Source: Cherax quadricarinatus (Eukaryota > Arthropoda > Malacostraca > Decapoda > Parastacidae). From it: a stretch of 64,000 nucleotides of DNA. The DNA lies in contig NW_027195261.1 in assembly GCF_038502225.1 (NCBI RefSeq), forward strand, positions 62,001 to 126,000. Reading direction: 5' to 3'. Numbering within the stretch: position 1 is the stretch's first letter; the number at the start of each line of letters is the position of its first letter. Below are positions 11,357 through 23,000 of this stretch, in pieces. The translations under genes and the position numbers were made by a program. A model generated the notes under the pieces. It did not search any database and was not told the origin of the DNA. It saw only the letters and a program-made list of their open reading frames with translations.

Positions 11357-11841
11357 CTCAGCAATCAACATTTGCACCAATAACTCACTACAGTTGTGAC
11401 CGGGTGTGGAAGTGTGAATTGCTCATTACTCTAAAATTTGTTCATGATTGCAGCCATGTATAAACGTAAGTAACCATTCTTACAGTATTCATTACCTTTG
11501 TAACTTGTGAGTTCATTACCTTTGTAACTTGTGAGTTCATTACCTTGTACCTAGTTCAGCCATCAAAACTTTGGGGCCCGGTCCCTGGACCCATTGTGTA
11601 CCTCTGTAATCTGTAAATAGCTTTGTAACTTGTCATGATTGTGACTAGACCTACCTGGAGTTCATTACCTTTGTAAATTGTGAGTTCATTACCTTTGTAA
11701 ATTGTGAATTCATTACCTCTGTAACTTGCTCAGCTATCAAAACTTTGAGGCCCAGTCCCTGGACCCATTATGTACCTCTGTAATCTTTTGACTACCGCCC
11801 ACAGGATGGGTATGGGGTGCATAATAAACATATTAAACTAA
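11350..11841 (+). repeat. Repeat A (forward), non-coding
   Basis: This copy contains CACTACAGTTGTGACCGGG, then partial repeats of TTCATTACCTTTGTAA-type 24-mers, and GTCCCTGGACCCATTATG. It ends in GGGGTGCATAATAAACATATT. Inverse copies lie at 18477-19096 and 19193-19494. The AATAAA near the end and the shared boundaries suggest the 3' end of a retroelement or a non-autonomous element, but no coding part was recognised. Confidence 0.75.
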
Positions 11842-11865
11842 CTTGGTATGCTTTAAGGATTGCCT
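11842..11865 (-). pseudogene. Short gag fragment left of the J insertion
   Basis: TGGTATGCTTTAAGGATTGCC is the reverse complement of gag sequence at about 60914-60935. The gag fragment resumes at 17807 with TTCTTAAGTAGG, which is the next gag sequence. The 5.9 kb between is therefore an insertion. Confidence 0.85.
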
Positions 11866-13538
11866 ATACAGATGTGACAGAGTGAACAGGTAAAAGGGGG
11901 GGGGTTGGCCTGTACATTGCAGAGTCACTTGTTTGCACAGAACTGCTAAATGCCTCAAATGATGTAGTGGAAGTTTTAGCAGTAAAGGTCGAGAACCAAA
12001 ACCTAGTCATTGTGGTAGTCTACAAGCCTCCGGATGCAACATCCCAGCAATTCCAGGAACAGCTGTTAAAAATTGACCACTGTCTGGAAAACCTTCCAGC
12101 TCCTGCACCCAACATCTTGCTCCTGGGGGATTTCAACTTAAGGCACCTAAAATGGAGGAATATAGCAAATAATATTGTTGCAGTAATAACACCAGGAGGC
12201 AGCTCTGATGAAAACTCACACTCACGCGAGCTTTTAAATCTCTGCACAAAATTCAATTTAAACCAGCAAATAATAGAGCCTACTAGACTGGAGAATACAC
12301 TAGACCTCATCTTCACTAACAATGATGATCTGATAAGAAATGTCACCATATCAAAAACAATATACTCAGATCACAACATAATTGAGGTTCAGTCATGTAT
12401 GCGCGGAGCCCCAGACCGACATAATGAGATTAGTCACGAGGGAGCATTCACCAAATTCAACTTCAATAACAAAAACATAAAGTGGGACCAAGTAAACCAA
12501 GTCCTAACCGATATAAGCTGGGAAGATATACTAAGCTACACAGACCATAACTTATGCCTAGAACAGATTAACTCGGTGGCACTCGATGTATGCACAAGGC
12601 TTATTCCTCTAAGAAAAAGGAGGAGTAGATGTAAAACAGAAAGAGACAGGCGCTCCCTTTACAGGCGACGGAAAAGAATAACAGAGCGGCTAAAAGAGGT
12701 CAATATATCTGAAATGCGTAGGGAGACACTGGTCAGAGAAATAGCAAGCATCGAACTTAAGCTAAAAGAATCCTTTAGGAGTCAGGAATCGCGGGAAGAA
12801 CTAAAAGCCATAAATGAAATCGAAAGAAACCCAAAGTATTTCTTCTCCTATGCCAAATCAAAATCAAGAACAACGTCCAGTATTGGGCCCCTACTTAAAC
12901 AAGATGGGTCCAACACAGATGACAGCAAGGAAATGAGTGAGCTACTCAAGTCCCAATATGACTCAGTTTTTAGCAAGCCGCTAACCAGACTGAGAGTCGA
13001 AGATCAAAATGAATTTTTAATGAGAGAGCCACAAAATTTTATTAACACAAGCCTATCCGATGTTATCCTGACGCCAAATGACTTCGAACAGGCGATAAAT
13101 GACATGCCCATGCACTCTGCCCCAGGGCCAGACTCATGGAACTCTGTGTTCATCAAGAACTGCAAGAAGCCCCTATCACGAACCTTTTCCATCCTATGGA
13201 GAGGGAGCATAGACACGGGGGTCGTCCCACAGTTACTAAAAACAACAGACATAGCCCCACTCCACAAAGGGGGCAGTAAAGCAACAGGAAAGAACTACAG
13301 ACCAATAGCACTAACATCCCATATCATAAAAATCTTTGAAAGGGTCCTAAGAAGCAAGATCACCACCCATCTAGAAACCCATCAGTTACACAACCCAGGG
13401 CAACATGGGTTTAGAACAGGTCGCTCCTGTCTGTCTCAACTATTGGATCACTACGACAAGGTCCTAAATGCACTAGAAGACAAAAAGAATGCAGATGTAA
13501 TATATACAGACTTTGCAAAAGCCTTCGACAAGTGTGAC
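11866..13538 (+). pseudogene. J element ORF2, first half (endonuclease and RT start)
   Basis: Endonuclease motifs ILLLGDFNLRHLKW and TIYSDHNIIEV are present, followed by the RT entry (SAPGPDSWNSVFIKN, NYRPIALTSHIIKIFERV, QHGFRTGRSC, YTDFAKAFDKCD). The protein would nick DNA and copy the element RNA. The first codons carry a CAA-to-TAA change at about 11900 and a lengthened G run that shifts frame, so an open frame only starts at about 11967. The ORF is then broken by the inserted inverted copy after the GAC codon at 13536-13538. Only a handful of residues differ from the intact copy at 13580-16609. Confidence 0.85.
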
Positions 13539-16500
13539 CTGGAGTTTACCTGGAGTTTACCTGGAGAGAGTTCCGGGGGTCAACGCCCCCGCGGCCCGGT
13601 CTGAGACCAGGCCTCCTGGTGGATCAGAGCCTGATCAACCAGGCTGTTGCTGCTGGCTGCACGCAAACCAACATACGAGCCACAGCCCGGCTGATCCGGA
13701 ACTGACTTTAGGTGCTTGTCCAGTGCCAGCTTGAAGACTGCCAGGGGTCTGTTGGTAATCCCCCTTATGTGTGCTGGGAGGCAGTTGAACAGTCTCGGGC
13801 CCCTGACACTTATTGTATGGTCTCTTAACGTGCTAGTGACACCCCTGCTTTTCATTGGGGGGATGGTGCATCGTCTGCCAAGTCTTTTGTTTTCGTAGTG
13901 GGTGATTTTCGTGTGCAAGTTCGGTACTAGTCCCTCTAGGATTTTCCAGGTGTATATAATCATGTATCTCTCCCTCCTGCGTTCCAGGGAATACAGGTTT
14001 AGGAACCTCAAGCGCTCCCAATAATTGAGGTGTTTTATCTCCGTTATGCGCGCCGTGAAAGTTCTCTGTACATTTTCTAGGTCGGCAATTTCACCTGCCT
14101 TGAAAGGTGCTGTTAGTGTGCAGCAATATTCCAGCCTAGATAGAACAAGTGACCTGAAGAGTGTCATCATGGGCTTGGCCTCCCTAGTTTTGAAGGTTCT
14201 CATTATCCATCCTGTCATTTTTCTAGCAGATGCGATTGATACAATGTTATGGTCCTTGAAGGTGAGATCCTCCGACATGATCACTCCCAGGTCTTTGACG
14301 TTGGTGTTTCGCTCTATTTTGTGGCCAGAATTTGTTTTGTACTCTGATGAAGATTTAATTTCCTCATGTTTACCATATCTGAGTAATTGAAATTTCTCAT
14401 AGTTGAACTTCATATTGTTTTCTGCAGCCCACTGAAAGATTTGGTTGATGTCTGCCTGGAGCTTTGCAGTGTCTGCAATGGAAGACACTGTCATGCAGAT
14501 TCGGGTGTCATCTGCAAAGGAAGACACGGTGCTGTGGCTGACATCCTTGTCTATGTCGGATATAAGGATGAGGAACAAGATGGGAGCGAGTACTGTGCCT
14601 TGTGGAACAGAGCTTTTCACCGTAGCTGCCTCGGACTTTACTCTGTTGACGACTACTCTCTGTGTTCTGTTAGTGAGGAAATTATAGATCCATCGACCGA
14701 CTTTTCCTGTTATTCCTTTAGCACGCATTTTGTGCGCTATTACGCCATGGTCACACTTGTCGAACGCTTTTGCAAAGTCTGTATATATTACATCTGCATT
14801 CTTTTTGTCTTCTAGTGCATTCAGGACCTTGTCGTAGTGGTCCAATAGTTGAGACAGACAGGAGCGACCTGTTCTAAACCCATGTTGCCCTGGGTTGTGT
14901 AACTGATGGGTTTCTAGATGCGTGGTGATCTTGCTTCTTAGGACCCTTTCAAAGATTTTTATGATATGGGATGTTAGTGCTATTGGTCTGTAGTTCTTTG
15001 CTGTTGCTTTACTGCCCCCTTTGTGGAGTGGGGCTATGTCTGTTGTTTTTAGTAACTGTGGGACGACCCCCGTGTCCATGCTCCCTCTCCATAGGATGGA
15101 AAAGGCTCGTGATAGGGGCTTCTTGCAGTTCTTGATGAACACAGAGTTCCATGAGTCTGGCCCTGGGGCAGAGTGCATGGGCATGTCATTTATCGCCTGT
15201 TCGAAGTCATTTGGCGTCAGGATAACATCGGATAGGCTTGTGTTAATCAAATTTTGTGGCTCTCTCATAAAAAATTCATTTTGATCTTCGACTCTCAGTC
15301 TGGTTAGCGGCTTGCTAAAAACTGAGTCATATTGGGACTTGAGTAGTTCACTCATTTCCTTGTTGTCATCTGTGTAGGACCCATCTTGTTTAAGTAGGGG
15401 CCCAATACTGGACGTTGTTCTCGATTTTGATTTGGCATAGGAGAAGAAATACTTTGGGTTTCTTTCGATTTCATTTATGGCTTTTAGTTCTTCCCGCAAT
15501 TCCTGACTCCTAAAGGATTCTTTTAGCTTAAGTTCGATGCTTGCTATTTCTCTGACCAGTGTCTCCCTACGCATTTCAGATATATTGACCTCTTTTAGCC
15601 GCTCTGTTATTCTTTTCCGTCGCCTGTAAAGGGAGCGCCTGTCTCTTTCTGTTTTACATCTACTCCTCCTTTTTCTTTGAGGAATAAGCCTTGTGCATAC
15701 ATCGAGTGCTACCGAGTTAATCTGTTCTAGGCATAAGTTGGGGTCTGTGTTGCTTAGTATATCTTCCCAGCTTATATCGGTTAGGACTTGGTTTACTTGG
15801 TCCCACTTTATGTTTTTGTTATTGAAGTTGAATTTGGTGAATGCTCCCTCGTGACTAATCTCATTACGTCGGTCTGGGGCTCCGCGCATACATGACTGAA
15901 CCTCAATTATGTTGTGATCTGAGTATATTGTTTTTGATATGGTGATATTTCTTATCAGATCATCATTGTTAGTGAAGATGAGGTCTAGTGTATTCTCCAG
16001 TCTAGTAGGCTCTATTATTTGCTGGTTTAAATTGAATTTTGTGCAGAGATTTAAAAGCTCGCGTGAGTGTGAGTTTTCATCAGAGCTGCCTCCTGGTGTT
16101 ATTACTGCAACAATATTATTTGCTATATTCCTCCATTTTAGGTGCCTTAAGTTGAAATCCCCCAGGAGCAAGATGTTGGGTGCAGGAGCTGGAAGGTTTT
16201 CCAGACAGTGGTCAATTTTTAACAGCTGTTCCTGGAATTGCTGGGATGTTGCATCCGGAGGCTTGTAGACTATCACAATGACTAGGTTTTGGTTCTCGAC
16301 CTTTACTGCTAAAACTTCCACTACATCATTTGAGGCATTTAGCAGTTCTGTGCAAACAAGTGACTCTGCAATGTACAGGCCAACCCCCCCCTTTTGCCTG
16401 TTCACTCTGTCACATCTGTATAGGTTGTAACCTGGGATCCATATTTCGTTGTCCAAGTGATCCTTTATGTGGGTCTCAGTGAAAGCCGCGAACATTGCCT

Positions 16501-16603
16501 TTGCCTCTGCAAGCAGTCCACGGATGAAAGGTATTTTGTTGTTTGTTGCTGGCTTTAGACCCTGTATATTTGCAAAGAAGAATGTTATCGGACTGGTGGT
16601 ATT
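13539..16603 (-). mobile_element. Apparently complete inverted J element inserted in J
   Basis: This copy interrupts the forward J element between TGTGAC and CATGGCG, with TGAC on both sides (13535-13538 and 16603-16606), a likely 4-bp target duplication. Its 3' end carries two copies of the tail motif GTAAACTCCAG. Its 5' boundary lies immediately at the ORF start, so any 5' untranslated region is very short or absent. The ATG itself uses bases of the flanking duplicated target. Confidence 0.85.
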
Positions 16604-16609
16604 GACCAT
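13580..16609 (-). CDS. Intact J element endonuclease-reverse transcriptase
   Basis: This frame of 1,009 codons runs from the ATG at 16609 (MVNTTSPITFFFANIQG) to the stop at 13580. The longer open frame up to 16969 reads antisense through the flanking J copy and is not part of the protein. The APE-type endonuclease covers about residues 8-240, with IQG, TET near 44, GDFN near 150 and SDHN near 230. Reverse transcriptase covers about 470-760, with NYRPIALTS near 539, DFAKAFDKCDHG near 611, SVPQGTVLAPILF near 667 and FADD near 698. A CR1/Jockey-type C-terminal region follows. No gag-like ORF1 is linked to it. The RNP would prime reverse transcription at nicked chromosomal DNA. No disabling change was seen, so this may be a recently active copy. 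Confidence 0.9.
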   Translation of the reverse strand: MVNTTSPITFFFANIQGLKPATNNKIPFIRGLLAEAKAMFAAFTETHIKDHLDNEIWIPGYNLYRCDRVNRQKGGVGLYIAESLVCTELLNASNDVVEVLAVKVENQNLVIVIVYKPPDATSQQFQEQLLKIDHCLENLPAPAPNILLLGDFNLRHLKWRNIANNIVAVITPGGSSDENSHSRELLNLCTKFNLNQQIIEPTRLENTLDLIFTNNDDLIRNITISKTIYSDHNIIEVQSCMRGAPDRRNEISHEGAFTKFNFNNKNIKWDQVNQVLTDISWEDILSNTDPNLCLEQINSVALDVCTRLIPQRKRRSRCKTERDRRSLYRRRKRITERLKEVNISEMRRETLVREIASIELKLKESFRSQELREELKAINEIERNPKYFFSYAKSKSRTTSSIGPLLKQDGSYTDDNKEMSELLKSQYDSVFSKPLTRLRVEDQNEFFMREPQNLINTSLSDVILTPNDFEQAINDMPMHSAPGPDSWNSVFIKNCKKPLSRAFSILWRGSMDTGVVPQLLKTTDIAPLHKGGSKATAKNYRPIALTSHIIKIFERVLRSKITTHLETHQLHNPGQHGFRTGRSCLSQLLDHYDKVLNALEDKKNADVIYTDFAKAFDKCDHGVIAHKMRAKGITGKVGRWIYNFLTNRTQRVVVNRVKSEAATVKSSVPQGTVLAPILFLILISDIDKDVSHSTVSSFADDTRICMTVSSIADTAKLQADINQIFQWAAENNMKFNYEKFQLLRYGKHEEIKSSSEYKTNSGHKIERNTNVKDLGVIMSEDLTFKDHNIVSIASARKMTGWIMRTFKTREAKPMMTLFRSLVLSRLEYCCTLTAPFKAGEIADLENVQRTFTARITEIKHLNYWERLRFLNLYSLERRRERYMIIYTWKILEGLVPNLHTKITHYENKRLGRRCTIPPMKSRGVTSTLRDHTISVRGPRLFNCLPAHIRGITNRPLAVFKLALDKHLKSVPDQPGCGSYVGLRAASSNSLVDQALIHQEAWSQTGPRGR

Positions 16610-17776
16610 GGCGTAATAGTGCACAAAATGCGTGCTAAAGGAATAACAGGAAAAGTCGGTCGATGGATCTATAATTTCCTCACTAACAGAACACAGAGAG
16701 TAGTCGTCAACAGAGTAAAGTCCGAGGCAGCTACGGTGAAAAGCTCTGTTCCACAAGGCACAGTACTCGCTCCCATCTTGTTCCTCATCCTCATATCCGA
16801 CATAGACAAGGATGTCAGCCACAGCACCGTGTCTTCCTTTGCAGATGACACCCGAATCTGCATGACAGTGTCTTCCATTGCAGACACTGCAAGGCTCCAG
16901 GCGGACATCAACCAAATCTTTCAGTGGGCTGCAGAAAACAATATGAAGTTCAACGATGAGAAATTTCAATTACTCAGATATGGTAAACATGAGGAAATTA
17001 AATCTTCATCAGAGTACAAAACAAATTATGGCCACAAAATAGAGCGAAACACCAACGTCAAAGACCTGGGAGTGATCATGTCGGAGGATCTCACCTTCAA
17101 GGACCATAACATTGTATCAATCGCATCTGCTAGAAAAATGACAGGATGGATAATGAGAACCTTCAAAACTAGGGAGGCCAAGCCCATGATGACACTCTTC
17201 AGGTCACTTGTTCTATCTAGGCTGGAATATTGCTGCACACTAACAGCACCTTTCAAGGCAGGTGAAATTGCCGACCTAGAAAATGTACAGAGAACTTTCA
17301 CGGCGCGCATAACGGAGATAAAACACCTCAATTACTGGGAGCACTTGAGGTTCCTAAACCTGTATTCCCTGGAACGCAGGAGGGAGAGATACATGATTAT
17401 ATACACCTGGAAAATCCTAGAGGGACTAGTAACGAACTTGCACACGGAAATCACTCACTACGAAAGCAAAAGACTTGGCAGACGATGCTCCATCCCCCCA
17501 ATGAAAAGCAGGGGTGTCACTAGCACGTTAAGAGACCATACAATAAGTGTCAGGGGCCCGAGACTGTTCAACTGCCTCCCAGCACACATAAGGGGGATTA
17601 CCAACAGACCCCTGGCAGTCTTCAAGCTGGCACTGGACAAGCACCTAAAGTCAGTTCCGGATCAGCCGGGCTGTGGCTCGTACGTTGGTTTGCGTGCAGC
17701 CAGCAGCAACAGCCTGGTTGATCAGGCTCTGATCCTCCAGGAGGCCTGGTCACAGACCGGGCCGCAGGGGCGTTGA
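16604..17776 (+). pseudogene. J element ORF2, second half
   Basis: This is the continuation of the split forward copy. It starts at DHGVIVHKMRAKGITGKVG and holds RT motifs VPQGTVLAPILF and FADDTRI. It then gives the thumb and C-terminal region (MMTLFRSLVLSRLEYCC, GPRLFNCLPAHIRG) and stops at 17776. The frame is open throughout, and only the insertion of the inverted sibling separates it from the first half. The 3' untranslated part is about 30 bp. Confidence 0.9.
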
Positions 17777-17806
17777 CCCCCGGAACTCTCTCCAGGTAAA
17801 CTCCAG

Positions 17807-18476
17807 GTTCTTAAGTAGGCTATAATTGCATATGATATCCTGCGACAAAGTTGCATAGATATTCAAAGCTGTACCAGAAAATAACATACCTAACCTGGTA
17901 GCCCAGGTGTCAGCAGGCCATTCACAGAGGGTAGCGGTATTTTCAAACCTGATAATGTATGTTGTGATGTGTTCACCCTCTGTGAAGGGAGGTAAATTAG
18001 GTGTTGGAATATGTGCCCTAGCTGTATGATGCTCCATTATTCCTTCCTCTAATTGTTGTTGTGTAAAAGTTACCTTTCTATTTTCTAATTCAAGGCGAGA
18101 TTTCTCTACCTTGCGATCTTTTTCCCTTTTTCTTAACTCATGTTCTCTATCTTTTGCTCTTTCTTTAAGTTCTCTTAATTTAACTCGTTCCTCACATACT
18201 TTAGCTCTCTCCTCACGATCAAGTCTATCATGCTTCTTTTTCTCCTCTCTTTCGATTCTCTCTCTCTCCTTTTTCTCATTTTTTTTCGATTCTCACTCTC
18301 TCCCTTTTCTCCTCTCTTTCTCTTTCTAACTTTCTTTCTTCTCTGTCAATTCTTTCCTTTTCAATTCTTTCCTGGATCTTGGCACTAATGAAAGCTTCTA
18401 AATTCCTAATTTACTCCAAGCGTTCATCCAAAACTGGTATTCCTCCATACTTGCAAGAATAACTTTAACTACCAGG
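17807..18476 (-). pseudogene. 5' part of SCAN-like gag, decayed
   Basis: This is the reverse complement of the gag start in the gypsy-like element at 60145-60915. It begins with MEEYQFWMN near 18450, runs through a K/E/R-rich coil (the pyrimidine-rich run at 18110-18360) and ends with LPPFTEG and TWATRLGMLFSGTALNIYA. It is cut on the right by repeat A at about 18476 and on the left by the J insertion. Frame breaks occur in the charged coil region. Confidence 0.8.
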
Positions 18477-19094
18477 GTTAGTTTTTAGTTTAATATGTTT
18501 ATTATGCACCCCATACCCATCCTGTGGGCGGTAGTCAAAAGATTACAGAGGTACATAATTGGTCCAGGGACTGGACTCCAAAGTTTTGATAGCTGAGCAA
18601 GTTACAGAGGTAATGAACTCACAATTTACAAAGGTAATGAACTCACAATTTACAAAGGTAATGAACTCACAATTTACAAAGGTAATGAACTCACAATTTA
18701 CAAAGGTAATGAACTCACAATTTACAAAGGTAATGAACTCACAATTTACAAAGGTAATGAACTCACAATTTACAAAGGTAATGAACTCACAATTTACAAA
18801 GGTAATGAACTCCAGGTAAGTCTGGTCACAATCATGACAAGTTACAAAGGTATTTACAGATTACAGAGGTACGTAATGGGTCCAGGGACTGGGCCCCCAA
18901 AGTTTTGATAGCTGAACTAGGTACAAAGGTAATGAGCTCACAAGTTACAAAGGTAATGAATTCTGTAGAATGGTTACTTACGTTTATACTTTGGCTACAA
19001 TCATGAACAAATTATAGAGTAATGAGCAATTCACACTTCCACACCCGGTCACAACTGTAATGAGTTATTGGTGCAAATATTGATTGTTGAGTCA

Positions 19095-19096
<2 letters not shown>
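18477..19096 (-). repeat. Repeat A (reverse) with internal 24-bp minisatellite
   Basis: Inverse copy of the repeat at 11350-11841. It begins TTTTTAGTTTAATATGTTTA at the gag junction and ends at ATTGATTGTTGAGTC next to a CA tract. Inside, at about 18607-18815, a 24-bp unit (AGGTAATGAACTCAC plus AATTTACAA) is repeated about nine times. The 24-bp unit produces an artificial open frame, which I do not call a gene. Confidence 0.85.

Positions 19097-19192
<96 letters not shown>
19097..19192. repeat. (CA)n microsatellite
   Basis: A near-perfect CA tract of about 95 bp between two reverse copies of repeat A. Confidence 0.95.
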
Positions 19193-19494
19193 TAGTTTAA
19201 TATCTTTATGCACCCCATACCCATCCTGTGGGCGGTAGTCAAAAGATTACAAAGGTACATAATGGGTCCAGTGACTGGACCCCAAAGTTATGATAGCTGA
19301 ACTAGTTACAAAGGTAATGAACTCCAGGTAGATCTGGTCACTAATCATGGCAAGTTACAGAGGTAATGAATCAGCTTCACTCCTATACATGGTTACAGTC
19401 ATGAACAAATTACAAAGTAATGAACCACTGATACGTCCACACCTGGTCACAATTGTAATGAGTTATAAATACAAATATTAAGTGGATCATACAC
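19193..19494 (-). repeat. Repeat A (reverse), second copy
   Basis: This is a shorter, more diverged copy with TTTAGTTTAATATC, GCACCCCATACCCATCC and TGGTCACAATTGTAATGAG. It lies between two CA tracts and lacks the 24-bp expansion. Confidence 0.8.
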
Positions 19495-19499
19495 CCACA

Positions 19500-19853
19500 C
19501 TAGTGCGCGCGCGCACATACACACACGAGGGCGCACGCACGGACATGTGCACACGAGCGTACAAATATATGCATACACACAAGGACGCACACCCACACAC
19601 ACACACCCACACACACACACACCAACACCCACACACACACACCCTCACACACACCCACACACACACCCTCACACACACCCACACACACACACCCACACAC
19701 ACACACACACACACCCACACACGCACACACACACCCACACACGCACACACACACCCACACACGCACACACACACACACACACACGCACACACACACACAC
19801 ACACACCCTCACACACACCCGCACACACACCCTCACACACACCCACACACACG

Positions 19854-19909
<56 letters not shown>

Positions 19910-19913
19910 CACA

Positions 19914-19995
<82 letters not shown>
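19500..19995. repeat. CA-rich microsatellite at the I-like 3' end
   Basis: Mixed CA, CCCACA and GCACA repeats. On the minus strand this is the TG tail that follows AATAAAGCATTACCACATG of the I-like element, as in the forward copy at 11029. Confidence 0.9.
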
Positions 19996-19997
<2 letters not shown>

Positions 19998-20015
19998 CAC
20001 ACATGTGGTAATGCT

Positions 20016-23000
20016 TTATTTACAGCTAGCAAAGTCAGGGTATTTCTCCAGAATGGTCTGCAATATACCACTGTGGATAAAATACTTAGCCATTTCTTGA
20101 ACACTTCTGAGTGAGTTGTTTCTAAATTCATTAATTTGATCACACTCCAGTACATAATGACGCAATGTGTGACAATAGTCCATCTGGCAAAGTTTACATT
20201 TCGTTTGGTCTACATCTGGTGGTGGTGATTTAACCTGCCAAAGATACTTGTAACCCAGCCGGAGCCGGGCAGTAGTGACATCCAAGAGTCTACTTATCTT
20301 GTTGGATGCACCATAGACATGTGGCTCCTCCTGCATGATGGAATGATGATAGATGGACTGACTTGTGTCAATCTCCCTAAGTCTTAAGTCAATAAAGTTC
20401 ATTTGAAGTTCTTTTCGTATTATTGTTCTCAAACTGCTAAGTGACAACGCAAGATTGTAATCTACCCCCTCTTTGAAAGCATACAGCTTAGCCAATTTAT
20501 CAGTTCTATCATGCATCTGAAGACCAATGTGAGATGGAATCCACAGCATGTGCACTCTGACTCCACTGTCCACAATCTTACCATATCTATGTCTGGCTTC
20601 TGACAAAAGCATGCCACAATTTATACTTAATGAGTTGAGAGCATTTATGGATGACAGAGAATCAGTTACAATTAAAGTGTCAACCTTAGATACATGGACA
20701 CATTTGAGTGCAAGGAGTATGGCAAACAGTTCTGTTTGAAGGGTAGAGGCCCAGTTATTGATGCGTGCTCCAATTTCTTTATGAGAGCCATCACTCTGTG
20801 TGACAACAGCAGCACTACCAGCTGCACCAGTGGACTGGTGAACAGAACCATCGACGTAAATAATTTGTGAAAGATTGTTCTGTGTGACTAAGTTATCAAT
20901 ACAGCTTAAGGCATCATGTTTGGCTTCAAGACGAAGCTTTGGTTGTGATTTAAGAAGAGTTTTGGGGGGAAATGGAGGAATGGTAGTTTGGAATGGGGTA
21001 ATATCCCATGGAGCAGGGAAATGTCTCTGTTGTCCAACTTGATATAGATCATGTAGCTGGTTCATGCGGAGGTCGGTTCCAGTTTTTTCGATCCATCTGG
21101 AAGGATGTTCACCAGTGCTGAGGAAAGTTTGGAGGGCTTCTGTGCAGGGGTTTGAATGGGCTAGCCTAAGCATATTGACCCCAATAAGGACATTTCTTTC
21201 AGTAACACGATCTCTAATGCTTGGAATATTAAGTTCTTTCCGCATATTTAAAATTTTGGCAGTACGAGGGCATCCTAGGATGATCCTCATTGCTTCGTTT
21301 TGCAGTTTTTCCAGCCCTCCAAGCTTCCAGTCAGACACGAGTGCAAGTAGTGGCGCTGCATAATCAACCAATGATCTAATATAAGCAAGATACATCATTT
21401 TCACAATTTTAACATTAGCACCATACCTGGGATGAAAACCTGCCACAACTCTAAGTGCTCTCAGCCTTTCTTTGTATTGGCGACAAAGTCTCGTTACAAC
21501 AGGTCCAAGTAGTGGAACCTCAAAGCCTAGATACCTGTATCTGCTTACATATTCTAGAAGAGACCCATCATGCAACTGGATCTGACGAACTGTGCCTCTC
21601 TGCCGAGGAGGACGCCTGTTGAGTATCTTTGTTTTATCCCCTGAGATTATTAACCCCAGGTCCTGACACGAGGCTAAAACATGATTAAGAATGTTTTGGG
21701 TGTTGGAGAATCCGGTAGTGTGAATCATTATGTCATCAGCAAAACTAACCATATAATGATGGGGCTGGCTAGGCATGGCATTAAGTAAGGCATTAATCAA
21801 AATGTTGAAAAGGGTGGGACTAAGCACACCTCCCTGTGGGGTTCCTAATTCAAAATCTTTAGTTACACTTCTATGTCCCTGGAACAACACAGACGACTTT
21901 CTGTTGGACAGGTAACCTTTAATCCAGCGGAGAAGCCGTCCTCCAACATCCATTCTGGCAAGTTCACTAATGATTACATGTCTGTTGGCTACATCAAAAG
22001 CGGATTTAAGGTCAAGGAACGTAGTGTATGAGCTGTCAGTGTGCAGAGTGAGAAAGGTGGTAATGCAATGATGCACACTCCTTCCATGCATGAAGCCATG
22101 CAACCGGGGTGACAAGAATTCCTTAATTCTGTGCATAAGACGATTAAGAATCATCCTTTCAAATGTTTTACACAAGCAGCTAGTAAGGGATATTGGGCGA
22201 AATGAGTTTTGTTGATTGGGCTTTGGAATGGGAATAATGAGGCTATTGGTCCATGATTTAGGGAGCTCCCCAGTGACATAACTCATGTTATATAATTAAA
22301 GTAAAGGATTACCTGGTACTCGACACAGCAATCTGAGTATGTTGTAAGTAATACCATCCTCACCAGGCGACGTGGAGTTGCCCTTAGTTAGTGCTGCATC
22401 AAGTTCATAATTAGTGAAAGGAATGTTGCAGTCATCTGCCTTGCTGAGCATAAAGCAAACAAGTCTCTCCCTTGCATCATATTTGTCCATTAATTTCGCC
22501 TGTGTGGTACTGGGAAGACTGTCATAGCTAGATGTAGCAGCCCAAGCACTGACTAACTCATTCGCCCTATGCAAGGGATGAGGGTGCGCGATCTGCCCAG
22601 TTCTGTTACCCTTAATTCTATTTATGTCCCTCCATGCCCGGCTAAGTGGGGTGTGAGCATTGAGACCATTGACAAATTGTTCCCAGTCTGTTTGCCGCAG
22701 CTCTGTCATACGCTCTCTGGCAGCAGCAAGGGCAGTTTGGAAGAGGCTCAGCATTTCAGGGGTACGATGGTTTCTATAGGCTAGGCCTAGTCTGCGAGCA
22801 GTACGTTTCAATGTTCGAAGTTTAGAATCATTGTAATAGGTATGATTTTTATAAGACTTATGATTATTATGGAAGTCATTTGGATTTAGAGTAGTAGGAG
22901 GTTTCAGAGGCGGCTCTAAGAAGTTCTGAATACTGCTCACAAGGTCATTGTTAAAAGTCTCGACAGAGGTACACTCATAGGAATTATACCAGTCAGTCAC

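Larger units (their letters stand above)
11866..17806 (+). mobile_element. 5'-truncated J element (CR1/Jockey-type), split by an inverted J element
   Basis: Forward J sequence runs 11866-13538 (endonuclease to RT motif KAFDKCD) and continues at 16604-17806 (HGVIVHKMRAKG to the 3' end). The two halves join exactly in frame once 13539-16603 is removed. The 5' end is truncated inside the endonuclease (YRCDRVN). The 3' end is marked by CTCTCTCCAGGTAAACTCCAG. It sits inside a gag fragment of the gypsy-like element. Confidence 0.9.

Noticed and set aside
10872..11463. His-Thr-rich and Cys-Val-rich frames over TG/CA tracts (also at 19447-20155)
   Set aside because: Translation of dinucleotide repeats without any conserved context.
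16610..16969. N-terminal extension of the long minus ORF upstream of 16609
   Set aside because: It is the antisense of the forward J RT domain; the family protein starts at the ATG at 16609.
18111..18329. Serine/leucine-rich plus-strand frame
   Set aside because: Antisense of the charged coil of the gag fragment.
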